NCBI GenBank assembly: GCA_019695055.1
Contig: JAIBAT010000144.1
Coordinates: 1-57,630, forward strand
Direction: 5' to 3'
Source: Candidatus Sumerlaeaceae bacterium
GTDB taxonomy: Bacteria; Sumerlaeota; Sumerlaeia; Sumerlaeales; Sumerlaeaceae
Length of the DNA stretch: 57,630 nt
Shown here: positions 1 through 9,228 of the stretch, in pieces
Numbering within the stretch: the first letter of the stretch is position 1
Layout of the letters: each line of letters opens with the position of its first letter
Notes under the pieces: model-generated
The model's input: the letters and a program-made list of their open reading frames with translations, nothing else
What the model was told of the DNA's origin: nothing
Databases searched by the model: none
Position numbers and translations under genes: made by a program

Positions 1-1787
1 GATCTGCCACGGAACCGGGAGTAGCGGAAATAATAGCCCGAAATCAGCCGCTCGGGTGTGAAGGGCATTGCTTCGAACTCGGCGCAGCGAAAATAACCGG
101 CGGCTTCGCGAAAGAGGCTGTCTTTGAGGGCCTCCTGACCGCCAAAGAAGGGGATGGTGGGCCCCACGCTGCCCTGGGCGAGGGCGGCGTTGTAGGATTC
201 CATGGCACGCTTCTCGAAGGGTGCCGCGCCCTCCATAAGTTGCCGGGTTTGATCGCTCCAGAATCGTGCAGAGGCCTTGTCGCTGTCTAGCGGCGGCCCA
301 CCGAACAAACTGGTCATGCGCCGCGCGACGTTCCATTCGGTCAGACGGTTATCGCCAAGTTTACGGCCTGTGTCCTGCCATTTGGGCTTGGGAATATCCT
401 TCAACTCAAGGGACTTGGATTGCCCGATGCACTCTGAAATGGCCCAGGCCATGACGGCCTGACCTTGAAGGCTGGGGTGCAGGTGGTCCACGAAGTAGCC
501 CCAACCGGGCGGCCCACCCGAGTCGGTGAGAAACGCAGCGTCCACGTCGCAAAATGGGACATTTTCTGAATTGGCGATATTGCGGAGGACCTTGTTAAAC
601 TGGGTCGTGGCGCGCCAGGGCATGGCGTCAGCATCCCGAGCGGCTTGGAACTCGGTGAGGGACTCGGTGGTTTTGCCTGCCGCTTCGAGCACCCGGGCCA
701 GAAGGAAGCGCGTGGCGGCGTGATCGGGCTCCAGTCGCGCGGCCTTTCGCAGTCGCTCCAAGGCCTCCACTGGGGCGCTTGTGGCCAGGGCCTCAGCCTG
801 GACATACTCGGCGCGCCACTCATCGCTGTTGGCGTCGCTGGGCTCGATATTCCGAATGGGGGGCAAGTCCCGCAAGTTTGAGGTGAGCGAGCAGATTATG
901 ATACGCACGCTTGCTCTCTTCGCGGCTTGGGTAATGTAACCGATGTTTGCGGAAAGCGATTCCTCAGCAAGCTTGCGGAGGGGATCCTTGGGCCCGATCA
1001 GCTCCTTTGCGGACATCATCGCCATCAGACCGGAGCGGCCGGTCATCTCGTTCGCCTGGTCCGCCGCCGGCAGCTTCCGCACCACCGAAAGGATGGCGTT
1101 GTATAGCCCGGTCGTGCGAATAGCCAGCGCCAGCGCCATCTGCCATGGGCGCGTCCCCACGCCCTGGGTCGAGGCCACGCCAAATGCGCCGAAATACTCA
1201 TTGTGGCCGGCGTAGAGGACCAACAGATCGGGACTGAACTTCAGGACTTCATCCGCCACATAGCGCAACGGGAAACTGGCCACAGCGGTGATGCCAACAT
1301 TGATAACTTCGACGTTTCGCCCTTCAGGCATTCGTTGCTGAAGGAATCGCTGCAAAAAGGACGCCGCCGCAAGGTTTGGCGGAAAGGGGAACCCCTGCAC
1401 GGTGGACTCCCCCAGCAGAAATACCCGCACGACTCCGGGTGGCTTGGGCATCGCGATGCGTTCGGGTACGGTAGACCCCACAAGTTGTGCGCCACCCTTG
1501 AACTTATTGCCAAAATAGAGCCACAGCGCATCGTTGCTGGAGCGGTAAATCTTCTGCTGGCCCATTTCGAGAACCGGAACAAACAAGCGCGGAACCCCGC
1601 CAAAACCTGCCACTCGGAGAAAAGCTTCGAGAAAACCCAGTAGCAAGAGCACCGTAATCAGGGTGAATACCACCATCTTGCCTTTGGAGAGGGGTTTGCG
1701 CAGTACCGGCTCAACCGGTGAGAGCTCCCTGTAGTTGTCCCCCATTTCGCTTTGGGAAGCCCGGGGCGATTTGCGTTTCCGTGACAT
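1..1787 (-). CDS. SGNH/GDSL-family hydrolase with membrane anchor (3' end beyond window)
   Basis: The frame is open from the ATG at 1787 to the window edge, giving about 595 residues with no stop. Residues 38-55 form one membrane segment after a basic N-terminus. Three SGNH blocks are visible: nucleophile motif GESTVQG (Ser128), the Asn block YAGHNEYFG (Asn196) and the Asp/His block DHLHP (Asp434, His437). Residues 330-390 look like TPR-type helices inserted between the Asn and the Asp/His blocks. The family covers esterases and acyl hydrolases; the substrate is unknown. Most likely it is anchored in the inner membrane with the catalytic domain outside. No obvious Shine-Dalgarno precedes the ATG. 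Confidence 0.8.
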   Translation of the reverse strand, partial: MSRKRKSPRASQSEMGDNYRELSPVEPVLRKPLSKGKMVVFTLITVLLLLGFLEAFLRVAGFGGVPRLFVPVLEMGQQKIYRSSNDALWLYFGNKFKGGAQLVGSTVPERIAMPKPPGVVRVFLLGESTVQGFPFPPNLAAASFLQRFLQQRMPEGRNVEVINVGITAVASFPLRYVADEVLKFSPDLLVLYAGHNEYFGAFGVASTQGVGTRPWQMALALAIRTTGLYNAILSVVRKLPAADQANEMTGRSGLMAMMSAKELIGPKDPLRKLAEESLSANIGYITQAAKRASVRIIICSLTSNLRDLPPIRNIEPSDANSDEWRAEYVQAEALATSAPVEALERLRKAARLEPDHAATRFLLARVLEAAGKTTESLTEFQAARDADAMPWRATTQFNKVLRNIANSENVPFCDVDAAFLTDSGGPPGWGYFVDHLHPSLQGQAVMAWAISECIGQSKSLELKDIPKPKWQDTGRKLGDNRLTEWNVARRMTSLFGGPPLDSDKASARFWSDQTRQLMEGAAPFEKRAMESYNAALAQGSVGPTIPFFGGQEALKDSLFREAAGYFRCAEFEAMPFTPERLISGYYFRYSRFRGR

Positions 1788-1870
1788 GATTGGCGGAGGT
1801 GCTAACCGCCCCGGACCCTTTAGGCAAGCAGTAGGTTAGCCTTGTTACCGGTGTGTCGGTAGCGAGTTTC

Positions 1871-2575
1871 TTAGCTCAAATCAAACCACAAGAACTCCGC
1901 AGGTTCTACCACCTGAACAGCCACAGACCGCTCCTCGCTGACCGCGAGGGCGTCCCCGGCGGCCAACTCACCGGCTCCCTGGATATCGAGCTTCCCTTTG
2001 ATCATATGCAGGTAGCCGTGGCGACCCTTCGCGAGATTGAATCCGACGGTATCCTGCGCGGCCAGGCGGTGGAAGGAAACCTCTGCGTCCTGGCGGATGG
2101 CCAATGCACCGGCCTTCCCGCTGCCCGATAAAAGCGACTGGCCGCCGTTATCGTGCGTGCCGGCTTCCCGAAGGTCCAGTTCGCCGTACCGGGGCTTGCC
2201 ACCCTGCTCATTTGGCAGCAGCCAGACCTGCAGGAAATGCACTGGTTCGGTCTTGGACGGGTTGAACTCGCTGTGCATGACGCCCGACCCGGCGCTCATG
2301 TATTGCAGGCTGCCCGCCTTGATGATGGACCCATTTCCCATGCTGTCCCGGTGTTCCAACTGGCCGTCGATGATGTAGCTAAAGATCTCCGCGTCGCGGT
2401 GGGGATGGGTTCCGAACCCGCCACCCGGTTCCACGACATCGTCATTCAACACTCGCAGTGCCCGGAAGCCCATGTGCTCCGGATCGTGATATCCCCCAAA
2501 GGAAAACGAATGGCGGCTATGCAGCCATCCCAATTCCGTAACCCCCCGCTCTTCGGCCTTTCTCTTCTTCATCAT
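1871..2575 (-). CDS. Pirin family protein (YhaK-like bicupin)
   Basis: A 234-residue protein of normal pirin length. It begins with the family signature around RHSFSFGGY, then carries the N-terminal cupin metal ligands HPH (in GTHPHRDAE) and HSE (in MHSEF). The C-terminal cupin is more divergent. Pirins are iron-binding cytoplasmic proteins; some are quercetin dioxygenases or redox-linked regulators, and the role here cannot be read from sequence. The start is one of two adjacent ATG codons. The gene stands alone, divergent from the patatin lipoprotein, with a 265-nt shared upstream region. Confidence 0.88.
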   Translation of the reverse strand: MMKKRKAEERGVTELGWLHSRHSFSFGGYHDPEHMGFRALRVLNDDVVEPGGGFGTHPHRDAEIFSYIIDGQLEHRDSMGNGSIIKAGSLQYMSAGSGVMHSEFNPSKTEPVHFLQVWLLPNEQGGKPRYGELDLREAGTHDNGGQSLLSGSGKAGALAIRQDAEVSFHRLAAQDTVGFNLAKGRHGYLHMIKGKLDIQGAGELAAGDALAVSEERSVAVQVVEPAEFLWFDLS

Positions 2576-2663
2576 GATTGATGGTACATCCTTTCCCGCG
2601 CCTTGGGGAACCCTCCTTTGGGTTCCGCGACCTAAATTCTTGTTTCAGCGCAGTTATCTGTTA

Positions 2664-2678
2664 CAACAAATATTGTTG
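2664..2678. promoter_or_regulatory. Inverted repeat between divergent pirin and patatin genes
   Basis: CAACAA-ATA-TTGTTG is a perfect 6-bp inverted repeat in an A/T-rich patch of the 265-nt divergent region (2576-2840), 89 nt upstream of the pirin start. It is operator-like, but no regulator is encoded nearby, so the role is inference. Confidence 0.25.
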
Positions 2679-2840
2679 CTGTTTATTCAGGGGGCGGCAG
2701 GGCTTATATTCCCAAACTCCTTACATCCCACTTGACACCCTGCGAAATTCCATTGCTTCCTAACCCTTGGTTTTTGAACATTTCTCCCGTTTGAACGTTT
2801 CATCCTGCTGGATCAAGAACCGAGGTTAAGGAGACCTGTT

Positions 2841-4196
2841 TTGAGGAAACATTTGCGCCTTGCGCTGTGCGGCATGGCTGCCGTCGTGCTGGCGGGATGC
2901 GTAATTATTGGCGACCGGCTCGACCAGTTTCGCACGCGCTTTCTGACAGTTCCGTTCTTCGTATTCGACAACGCTCCCGGCTACAAGAAGCCGCCCCAGG
3001 CGCCCGTCATGGAAGACGACACCAACCTCGTGGTCGCGATCTCCGGTGGCGGCGTGCGCAGTTCCGTGTTCGCCTCCGGCGTGCTCGAGCAGCTCGCCTG
3101 TATGAAGGATCCCCGTAACCCCAGCCGCAGCCTCCTTGAACGGGTTGACGCGATCTGCGCCGTGTCCGGTGGCAGTGTCGCCGCGGCCTATTACGGCCTG
3201 TACAAACCAAACAGTTTCTCCAACCCGCAGACCACCGCCCAATTCTTCCAACAGTTCAAGAGCAACATGACCCTCGACATCTTCATGCGCGGCTGGGCTC
3301 ACTACGTCAGCCACCCGTGGGAGGGCGCCGGGCGTTACTACTCGCGTTACCGCTTTGTCCAGTCGCTGGCAAACACTTACGACCAGCACATGTTCAAGGG
3401 CGCAACCTTTGCCCAACTCGCCCAGCGCGAGGCGGCCGGCGAATCCCCGGCGGTCATTCTTTATTCCGCCTCCCTTGATAGCGGGAAGAAATTCCTTTTC
3501 ACGAATCTTAATGTGTGTGATAAGTTCAACGTCAACCCATCCAAGCTCATTGGCGAGTTGCCGGGCAGTGTTCCCGAAAGCGACGTGGCCGGCATGACCA
3601 TGCTGGCGCAAATTGCCGGATCGCAGATTTACTCGTCCTTTGGGTTTGATTCGATCGACTCCGACATTTGCAGCTTCCACATTTCCAGCGCCATCGCGGC
3701 CTCCTCCGCGCAGCCGGTGCTGCCCGGTCCCGCCACGCTGATTGACTACAAGACCAATGGCTACGTCCACCTGGCGGACGGCGGCATCAACGACAACTTC
3801 GGCATCGACGCCCTTGTCGAAATGTACCTCGCCAAGCTCCAGCGCGGCGGGAAGCACAAAAAGCTGGTCGTCATCAGCATCGATTCCGCCAGCAAGACAC
3901 CCGGACGCGGTAAGGTCGGCGACCCGGACGGCTACATGGGTGCCCTCAGCTACGGCAACCAGGCCTTCTCGTCGCTTACGGCCCGCGGCCAGACATTCGC
4001 CTCCGTCGTTTATGGCTCCCTCAGCAGCATCAAGGTCGTGCCCCTGCAACTTTGGGAGGCGCCAAACCTGAGTACGCTGTCTGACCGCGCCTTTGGCGGC
4101 TCCATCTCCGAGACCGATATGTACAAGGTGCTCGGCGCAGCAGCCACCGTCACCCAGAAGCACGCTGGCGACATCAAGGCGGCCTTCGGCGAGTAA
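2841..4196 (+). CDS. Patatin-like phospholipase, predicted lipoprotein
   Basis: 451 residues starting at a TTG preceded by AAGGAGA six bases upstream, the best ribosome site in the region. A lipoprotein signal peptide ends in LAGC (Cys20). The patatin fold is supported by the oxyanion loop GGGVRSS (69-75), the nucleophile SGGSVAA (Ser112; the usual last Gly of GxSxG is Ala, as in some bacterial members) and the catalytic Asp in DGG (Asp313). Patatins hydrolyse acyl chains from phospholipids or other lipids. It probably sits on a membrane facing the periplasm. It leads a plus-strand run with the GT2, unknown and HI0933-like genes. Confidence 0.85.
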   Translation: MRKHLRLALCGMAAVVLAGCVIIGDRLDQFRTRFLTVPFFVFDNAPGYKKPPQAPVMEDDTNLVVAISGGGVRSSVFASGVLEQLACMKDPRNPSRSLLERVDAICAVSGGSVAAAYYGLYKPNSFSNPQTTAQFFQQFKSNMTLDIFMRGWAHYVSHPWEGAGRYYSRYRFVQSLANTYDQHMFKGATFAQLAQREAAGESPAVILYSASLDSGKKFLFTNLNVCDKFNVNPSKLIGELPGSVPESDVAGMTMLAQIAGSQIYSSFGFDSIDSDICSFHISSAIAASSAQPVLPGPATLIDYKTNGYVHLADGGINDNFGIDALVEMYLAKLQRGGKHKKLVVISIDSASKTPGRGKVGDPDGYMGALSYGNQAFSSLTARGQTFASVVYGSLSSIKVVPLQLWEAPNLSTLSDRAFGGSISETDMYKVLGAAATVTQKHAGDIKAAFGE

Positions 4197-4273
4197 GTCG
4201 CTCGCGGGACATTTTCCCATCCCGCGGAAAAGCGCTTGTTTGTCCCCCGGCAGTCGTGTCTGTGGATTCACCC

Positions 4274-5017
4274 ATGACGCAGAAAATCGTCCTCGCGTTG
4301 CCCGCCTACAATGAGTCGGCAAACCTCGAGCCGCTGATCATTGCGGCCGAGCAGGTTTTCGCGACCAACAATTATCCGTTCGATATTGTTGTCGTGAACG
4401 ACGGCTCCTCGGACAACACCCTCGACGTTCTGAAGCATTTGGCGGAATCCCGGCCTCACCTCCACATTGAGAACCATCCGCAAAACCGCGGACTCGGCGC
4501 CGCCATCAAGACTTCCATCGTCGCCGCTTTGGCCCTTGCTCCGGCAGACGACGATATCATTGTCAACATGGACGCAGACAATACCCATGATCCCAAGTAT
4601 ATCCCCTCCATGGCAGACAAGATTTGGAAGGGCGGTTATGACTGCGTCATTGCCTCCCGTTACCAGGCGGGCAGCGAGGAGGTTGGTGTTCCCTTCTTCC
4701 GGCTAATGCTGAGCCGCGGGGCGCGACTGCTTTTTCAACTCTTTTTGCGCCTTCCCGAGGTGCGCGACTACACCTGTGGCTACCGCGCCTATCGGGCGTC
4801 GCTGCTGCGTGAGGCGGTTAGCCTCCACGGCGACGGACTCATCACACGCCAGGGGTTTGCCTGCACCGACGAACTGCTCGTCCGCCTCAGCACCATCTCC
4901 AGGAAAATCACCGAGGTTCCCTTCGTGCTGCGTTACGACAAGAAACAGGGCCGAAGCAAACTGCCACTCATGAAAACCGTGGCCGAGACCCTCAAAATGC
5001 TTATCCTTAAAAAGTAG
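4274..5017 (+). CDS. Glycosyltransferase family 2 (polyprenyl-phosphate sugar transferase type)
   Basis: About 247 residues with a GT-A fold: N-terminal PAYNESANL, nucleotide-binding VVNDGSSDNT and a DAD metal site in NMDADNTHD. The length and lack of C-terminal membrane helices resemble dolichol/undecaprenyl-phosphate mannosyl- or glucosyltransferases, which load sugars onto a lipid carrier at the cytoplasmic face. An in-frame GTG at 4256 would add six residues; ATG 4274 is chosen because the conserved strand begins soon after, though neither has a good Shine-Dalgarno. Ten bases separate its stop from the next gene. Confidence 0.85.
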   Translation: MTQKIVLALPAYNESANLEPLIIAAEQVFATNNYPFDIVVVNDGSSDNTLDVLKHLAESRPHLHIENHPQNRGLGAAIKTSIVAALALAPADDDIIVNMDADNTHDPKYIPSMADKIWKGGYDCVIASRYQAGSEEVGVPFFRLMLSRGARLLFQLFLRLPEVRDYTCGYRAYRASLLREAVSLHGDGLITRQGFACTDELLVRLSTISRKITEVPFVLRYDKKQGRSKLPLMKTVAETLKMLILKK

Positions 5018-5027
5018 TTCAGGCGAA

Positions 5028-5411
5028 ATGGCCCACTTTCAGCTTCCCCTCGACTTGCCCCACGCGGGCACCTGCGCCCAACGCATCATCATCCAACTCG
5101 ACCGCATGGAGCGCGGCCTTGCGGCCGGAGACCAGCCCATGATGACCGTTGCTATGGAATTGCTGCAGCTCCTGTTGCCTTTCAAACTCGAAGGCGAGAA
5201 CCCCGTGGACTCCGAAGCCTATCGCATCCGCGACGAGGCTGCCGCCCTGGGACGCAAGCTGGTGGATGAAATGGAAAAGCTGTCCGTCGGCGCCGACCGA
5301 CTCGGTCAGTGCGTCAGGAATCTCTTTGAGTGCCTCGAACTCGGCGAGGAGGGCGCCCAAATCTCGCTCCGCGCCGGGGAGAATCCGGATTCACCGCAGC
5401 GGCCGGTTTGA
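5028..5411 (+). CDS. Hypothetical protein, 127 residues
   Basis: No family recognised. The protein is soluble and largely helical, with a leucine-rich centre (about residues 40-60) and no Cys cluster, signal peptide or membrane segment. It is held between the GT2 gene (10-nt gap) and the HI0933-like flavoprotein, whose TTG start overlaps this stop in a TTGA, so it is very likely a real, co-translated gene. Confidence 0.65.
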   Translation: MAHFQLPLDLPHAGTCAQRIIIQLDRMERGLAAGDQPMMTVAMELLQLLLPFKLEGENPVDSEAYRIRDEAAALGRKLVDEMEKLSVGADRLGQCVRNLFECLELGEEGAQISLRAGENPDSPQRPV

Positions 5412-6679
5412 GCAGCGATGTCGACATAGCCATCATCGGCGCCGGTGCCGCCGGGCTCGCTGCCGCCATATTTGCAGCGGAATCTCGTCCTGGCGTGCGC
5501 AGCCTACTGCTCGATGGTGCCGCAAAACCCGGCGCAAAGATTCTCGTCTCCGGAGGTGGTCGTTGCAATGTCACCAATGAGCGTGTCACAGCGGATGACT
5601 ATTGCGGCGGCTCGCGCAACGTCATTGCGCGTGTGCTGCGGGCCTTTGATGAGCAGCGCACCATCGAATGGATGAAAAGCATGGGCGTGGACCTTGTCCT
5701 TGAACCCACGGGCAAGTATTTCCCGGTAACCAACAAGGCCCGCACGGTACTCGACGCGCTTCTTGGCCGCGCTCGTGAGCTTGGTGTCAAGTTGCACGCC
5801 GGATGGCGCGTGGCGGATCTCATTCATCAGCACGCCGAATTCTTCATCACACGGGACAACGGAGAAATGCTCGTTGCGCCACGCGTAATTATGGCCACCG
5901 GCGGTATGGCTCTCCCAAAATCCGGCAGCGACGGTGCCGGGCTTCATTGGATGAAGGAACTGGGCCACGGCATTGTTCCCACCGTCCCAGCCCTTGCTCC
6001 CCTCGTCTTAAAGGCCGGTCCCACGCCCGGCGGACGCTTCGAGGAACTGGCCGGAGTGACCCTCGATTTGCGTATGGTTGTCGCCTCGGCTTCGGGCAAA
6101 AAGATCGCCGAAGTCTGCCGCCCCGCGGTGTTCACCCACTTCGGTCTTAGCGGCCCCGCCGCCATGGACGTGTCGCGCCACATTGCGCGGTATCGCCTTG
6201 ACCACGGCGGCGAACCCCCGCGGGTCACCATCGGGCACCCGCAGTTCCACGACATTGCCGACGCCGACAAGTGGCTTCTTGAACAAGCCAAGTCCAACCC
6301 GCGTCGCACTGCCGCGTCAGCTATCACTGGCCTTTTTCCAGACCGCATGGCGGAGATTCTCGCCGGCGAATACGGTCGCCTTGTCGAGTTGCCTCGCGAA
6401 CTTCGCCACGAACTCGCCCGTCGCATTGCGGCGCTGCCCATCAAGGTGATTGGCGACCGCGGATACACCTTTGCCGAGGCCACAGCCGGAGGCGTGGACC
6501 TATCCGAAGTGGACCCCCGCACCATGGAATCCCGGGCTGTGCGAGGCTTATATCTCTGCGGCGAGATTCTCGACGTGGACGGACGCATCGGTGGTTTCAA
6601 TTTCCAGTGGGCCTGGTCCAGCGGCTACCTTGCGGGCCGCGCCGCGGCTCTGTCCATTCAGACGGCGGGCGCGCCGTAA
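5408..6679 (+). CDS. HI0933/YhiN-family NAD(P)/FAD-dependent oxidoreductase
   Basis: 423 residues. The FAD-binding GAGAAGLAAA lies a few residues from the N-terminus, followed by the family hallmark KILVSGGGRCNVTN and the C-terminal FAD contact GRIGGFNFQWAWSSGYLAG. The family (BaiN-like, aminoacetone oxidase family) contains flavoproteins of poorly defined substrate. The frame stays open further upstream to 5330, but that extension overlaps the preceding gene and lacks family features; TTG 5408, coupled in a TTGA with the upstream stop, fits the usual short N-terminus. The 3' end overlaps the convergent yggS by 22 bp. Confidence 0.85.
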   Translation: MSSDVDIAIIGAGAAGLAAAIFAAESRPGVRSLLLDGAAKPGAKILVSGGGRCNVTNERVTADDYCGGSRNVIARVLRAFDEQRTIEWMKSMGVDLVLEPTGKYFPVTNKARTVLDALLGRARELGVKLHAGWRVADLIHQHAEFFITRDNGEMLVAPRVIMATGGMALPKSGSDGAGLHWMKELGHGIVPTVPALAPLVLKAGPTPGGRFEELAGVTLDLRMVVASASGKKIAEVCRPAVFTHFGLSGPAAMDVSRHIARYRLDHGGEPPRVTIGHPQFHDIADADKWLLEQAKSNPRRTAASAITGLFPDRMAEILAGEYGRLVELPRELRHELARRIAALPIKVIGDRGYTFAEATAGGVDLSEVDPRTMESRAVRGLYLCGEILDVDGRIGGFNFQWAWSSGYLAGRAAALSIQTAGAP

Positions 6680-7404
6680 TCCCGCTCGCCAAATAGGGCC
6701 GTACCCACGCGAACCAAAGTGGCGCCCTCTTCGATGGCCACCTCAAAATCATTCGTCATCCCCATGGAAAGATGGGATCCCACATGCTGCCCCCGGGCCG
6801 CCGCCTTCTCGCGCAAGCCCGCCGCCAACTCCCGCAATGCGCGGAAACAGGGCCGTGCTTCTTCGGCATCATCCACAAAAGGCGCCATCGTCATGAATCC
6901 CTCAATCTTGAGCGCAGGACAGGTGGACAGAATCTCCGCCAGGGCCGCTTCCACGTTCCCGGGATGTAGACCGCTCTTTGTCTCTTCGCCGGAAACATTG
7001 ACCTGGAGCAGTACGGCGCAGGTCTTTTGCAGCTTCTCCGCCTGCCGATTTAACTCCTGCGCAAGCCGGACGGAATCCACGGAGTGTATCAGGTCAAAAT
7101 ATTGCACGGCCTGGCGGGCTTTGTTGGACTGCAAATGCCCAATCAGGTGAAAACGCGGTCGCGAATTGGCCGCAGCGTCCGAATACAGCTCCTCGAATTT
7201 ACGGACTCCTTCCTGCACCTTGTTCTCGCCCACATCCCCCACCCCGAGGGTTGCAATTTCACGCATCACCCCGGCGGGGTGGGTTTTTGTAACAGCGATA
7301 AGCGTAACGGAATCCACTGCGCGCCCGGCGCGTTCCGCCGCCGCCGTTATGCGCCGCCGCACCTCCGCCAGCCGTGATTCCATTGTGTTTTGCGCCAAGG
7401 TCAT
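6658..7404 (-). CDS. yggS: YggS family PLP-binding protein (PLP homeostasis)
   Basis: 248 residues, typical for the family. It has the PLP-lysine motif LIAVTKTHP, then GENKVQEG, the HLIGHLQSNKA segment and the C-terminal LSMGMTNDFEVAIEEGAT phosphate-binding region. These single-domain TIM-barrel proteins carry pyridoxal phosphate and affect amino-acid and keto-acid pools; no enzymatic reaction is established. In many bacteria it is followed by proC in one operon; here the two genes are neighbours but divergent across 121 nt. A second Met at residue 8 is an alternative start. Confidence 0.92.
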   Translation of the reverse strand: MTLAQNTMESRLAEVRRRITAAAERAGRAVDSVTLIAVTKTHPAGVMREIATLGVGDVGENKVQEGVRKFEELYSDAAANSRPRFHLIGHLQSNKARQAVQYFDLIHSVDSVRLAQELNRQAEKLQKTCAVLLQVNVSGEETKSGLHPGNVEAALAEILSTCPALKIEGFMTMAPFVDDAEEARPCFRALRELAAGLREKAAARGQHVGSHLSMGMTNDFEVAIEEGATLVRVGTALFGERDYGAPAV

Positions 7405-7525
7405 GGTTTCTTTTGCCCACTATGTGATAACGGGTCCATGAAACCGAAATTCACCCCGCAAGATTTCCTTGGCGCGCCCCAATTCCATCGGCTTCATTTT
7501 CCCAATCTCATCGGGCAGGGTAAAC

Positions 7526-8350
7526 ATGGGCAAACTCGAACAACGAATCGGCTTCATCGGCGGCGGCAACATGGCCCGCGCCATTCTTGGCGGAATGATC
7601 AAGGCAGGCATGGCCGATGGCTCGCGTGCCGCAGTATCGGATGTTTCCACCGACCAGCTTGCCACCATCGCCGCTGAGACCGGCGCGCAAACCATGACGG
7701 ACAACGCCGGCCTGGTCGAGAAATCAGACGTCATCATCATCGCCACGAAACCCTTTCACGTCGCCGACGTGTGCAAGGAGATCGGCCCCGACCGCGCCGC
7801 TGGGAAGCTCTTTATTTCCATCTGCGCGGGCATCAAGACACAGTTCATCGAGGAGCGCCTTGGCCCGAAAGCCCGCGTCGTGCGCGTCATGCCCAATACG
7901 CCCGCCCTCATCGGCTGCGGCAGCACCGCCGTAGCCGGTGGCGCCAGCGCCAGCGGCGCCGATGTTGAGTTGTCCCTCGCCATCTTCCGCGCCGTTGGCA
8001 TCGCCATTCCACTCCCCGAGGACCAGCTCGATCTCGTCACCGGTCTCACCGGCAGCGGCCCCGCGTACCTGTTTTATTTCGCCGAGTCCCTAATCCGCGC
8101 CGCCGAAGAGCTGGGCATGGCCCGCGCCGATGCGACGCTCCTGGTGAAACAACTCGTTTACGGTGCCGGACGCATGGCCGCGGAATCCGACAAATCCCTC
8201 GACCAGCTCCGCACCGCCGTCACCACCAAGAAGGGTACCACCGAAGCCGGCCTGCTCGCCCTTGAGGAAGGCGGATTCCCCGATCTCATAGAGGAATGCG
8301 TAGCCCGTGCCACAGCCCGCAGCCGCGAGCTGTCGGCGGGGATTATTTAG
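7526..8350 (+). CDS. proC: Pyrroline-5-carboxylate reductase
   Basis: 274 residues from ATG 7526, with CAGGG six bases upstream. Evidence is the N-terminal Rossmann motif IGFIGGGNMA, the segment VVRVMPNTPALIG, the domain joint LTGSGPAYLF and the C-terminal signature region GGTT-like KKGTTEAGLLALEEGGF. It reduces pyrroline-5-carboxylate to proline using NAD(P)H in the cytoplasm. An in-frame GTG-type start at 7469 would add 19 residues before the Rossmann fold and is unlikely. It is divergent from yggS. Confidence 0.93.
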   Translation: MGKLEQRIGFIGGGNMARAILGGMIKAGMADGSRAAVSDVSTDQLATIAAETGAQTMTDNAGLVEKSDVIIIATKPFHVADVCKEIGPDRAAGKLFISICAGIKTQFIEERLGPKARVVRVMPNTPALIGCGSTAVAGGASASGADVELSLAIFRAVGIAIPLPEDQLDLVTGLTGSGPAYLFYFAESLIRAAEELGMARADATLLVKQLVYGAGRMAAESDKSLDQLRTAVTTKKGTTEAGLLALEEGGFPDLIEECVARATARSRELSAGII

Positions 8351-8373
8351 GCACCGGCATCCAGGAGAATTTG

Positions 8374-8730
8374 GTGCCACGGGACTCGAAAGTGGTTATC
8401 CACGGCGACGAGTGGAAAAGGGCCGACATACAGGAGGCCGTCACCTATTGTCGGCACCAAACTTGGCACGAGGCTTCCTGGACACGCCGTGATGCCCTTG
8501 TTGAACGATCAGGGACAATCCGGGAGTATATTGGCCAGGCCTATGATCCGACAAAATTCAAACTGGTTCGCCGCGGCTGGAGTCACGACCACTGCGAGAT
8601 CTGTTGGTGGCGTTTATGTGAGGAAGAGGGCGAGCAGCATTCTGTTGGATATACGGATGGTCGAGATTGGATTTGTAGCGAGTGCTATCATCAGTTCATT
8701 GAACTTGGAGAGGGCCAACAGGATATATAA
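8374..8730 (+). CDS. Hypothetical protein with C-terminal zinc-ribbon-like Cys pairs
   Basis: About 118 residues from GTG 8374 (TTG 8371 is also possible); AGGAG lies 6 nt upstream. The C-terminal third has CEICWWRLC and, about 20 residues later, CSEC: two CxxC pairs that could hold one zinc. The N-terminal half is charged and Trp-containing. I do not recognise the family. Base composition is visibly more A/T-rich than proC, and the gene sits 23 nt after it, next to another orphan and a toxin-antitoxin pair, which suggests acquired DNA. Confidence 0.6.
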   Translation: MPRDSKVVIHGDEWKRADIQEAVTYCRHQTWHEASWTRRDALVERSGTIREYIGQAYDPTKFKLVRRGWSHDHCEICWWRLCEEEGEQHSVGYTDGRDWICSECYHQFIELGEGQQDI

Positions 8731-8811
8731 GTAGCTGTTTGTGAAAACAGTCTCTGCAAAGTTGCAGGGGACTTTCGGGATATCGCGGTGTGAATCGCTT
8801 CGTGGAACATT

Positions 8812-9207
8812 ATGAAAATGTATGATCTTTGCGCTATTGAGGAGACTAGTCTCCTGCTCGGACTGTCCTGTAACCGAGTAGACGAGTATGAGATCGAAGT
8901 GCTTATTGCACCGGACACCCCACTAGTCTTCGCCAATACGGAAAACGGAACAGACACATATCTGGGATTTAACGATGTTCCCTGGCACACGCATGGAACT
9001 CTCCTGTTGGAGACCGGGGATTCCACCTTCGCCGAGTTTGGGCCGGAAGAACTTCTTGCGGCCCTGATTTCGGGAGAGGTGCTGATAGTTGCTCAATATT
9101 TCGGTGACGAACTGAAGGATCGATGGCTCGTGCATCGAAACGACAATTCGGAATTCCGGTACATGGAGCCGGGAGAGGAATTGCGCATTTATCGAATTGG
9201 CACCTGA
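8812..9207 (+). CDS. Hypothetical protein, 131 residues
   Basis: An acidic, soluble protein with no recognised domain and no signal peptide. A conserved-looking core reads around FAEFGPEELLAAL and FGDELKDRWLVH. Its size, acidity and company (an orphan zinc-ribbon gene upstream, a VapC/Phd pair downstream) are compatible with an immunity-type or accessory protein, but nothing in the sequence proves it. A GGAA lies just upstream of the ATG. Convergent with vapC, 21 nt apart. Confidence 0.55.
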   Translation: MKMYDLCAIEETSLLLGLSCNRVDEYEIEVLIAPDTPLVFANTENGTDTYLGFNDVPWHTHGTLLLETGDSTFAEFGPEELLAALISGEVLIVAQYFGDELKDRWLVHRNDNSEFRYMEPGEELRIYRIGT

Positions 9208-9228
9208 ACAGCCGTGTCTGCTCGCCCT

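Noticed and set aside
2732..2766. Sigma-70 promoter with TTGACA before the patatin gene
   Set aside because: No acceptable -10 at the right spacing downstream of the TTGACA at 2732-2737.
2826..4322. A 498-codon minus-strand frame opposite the patatin gene
   Set aside because: Gly/Val/His-rich translation typical of an antisense frame in GC-rich coding DNA; the plus frame has lipobox and patatin motifs.
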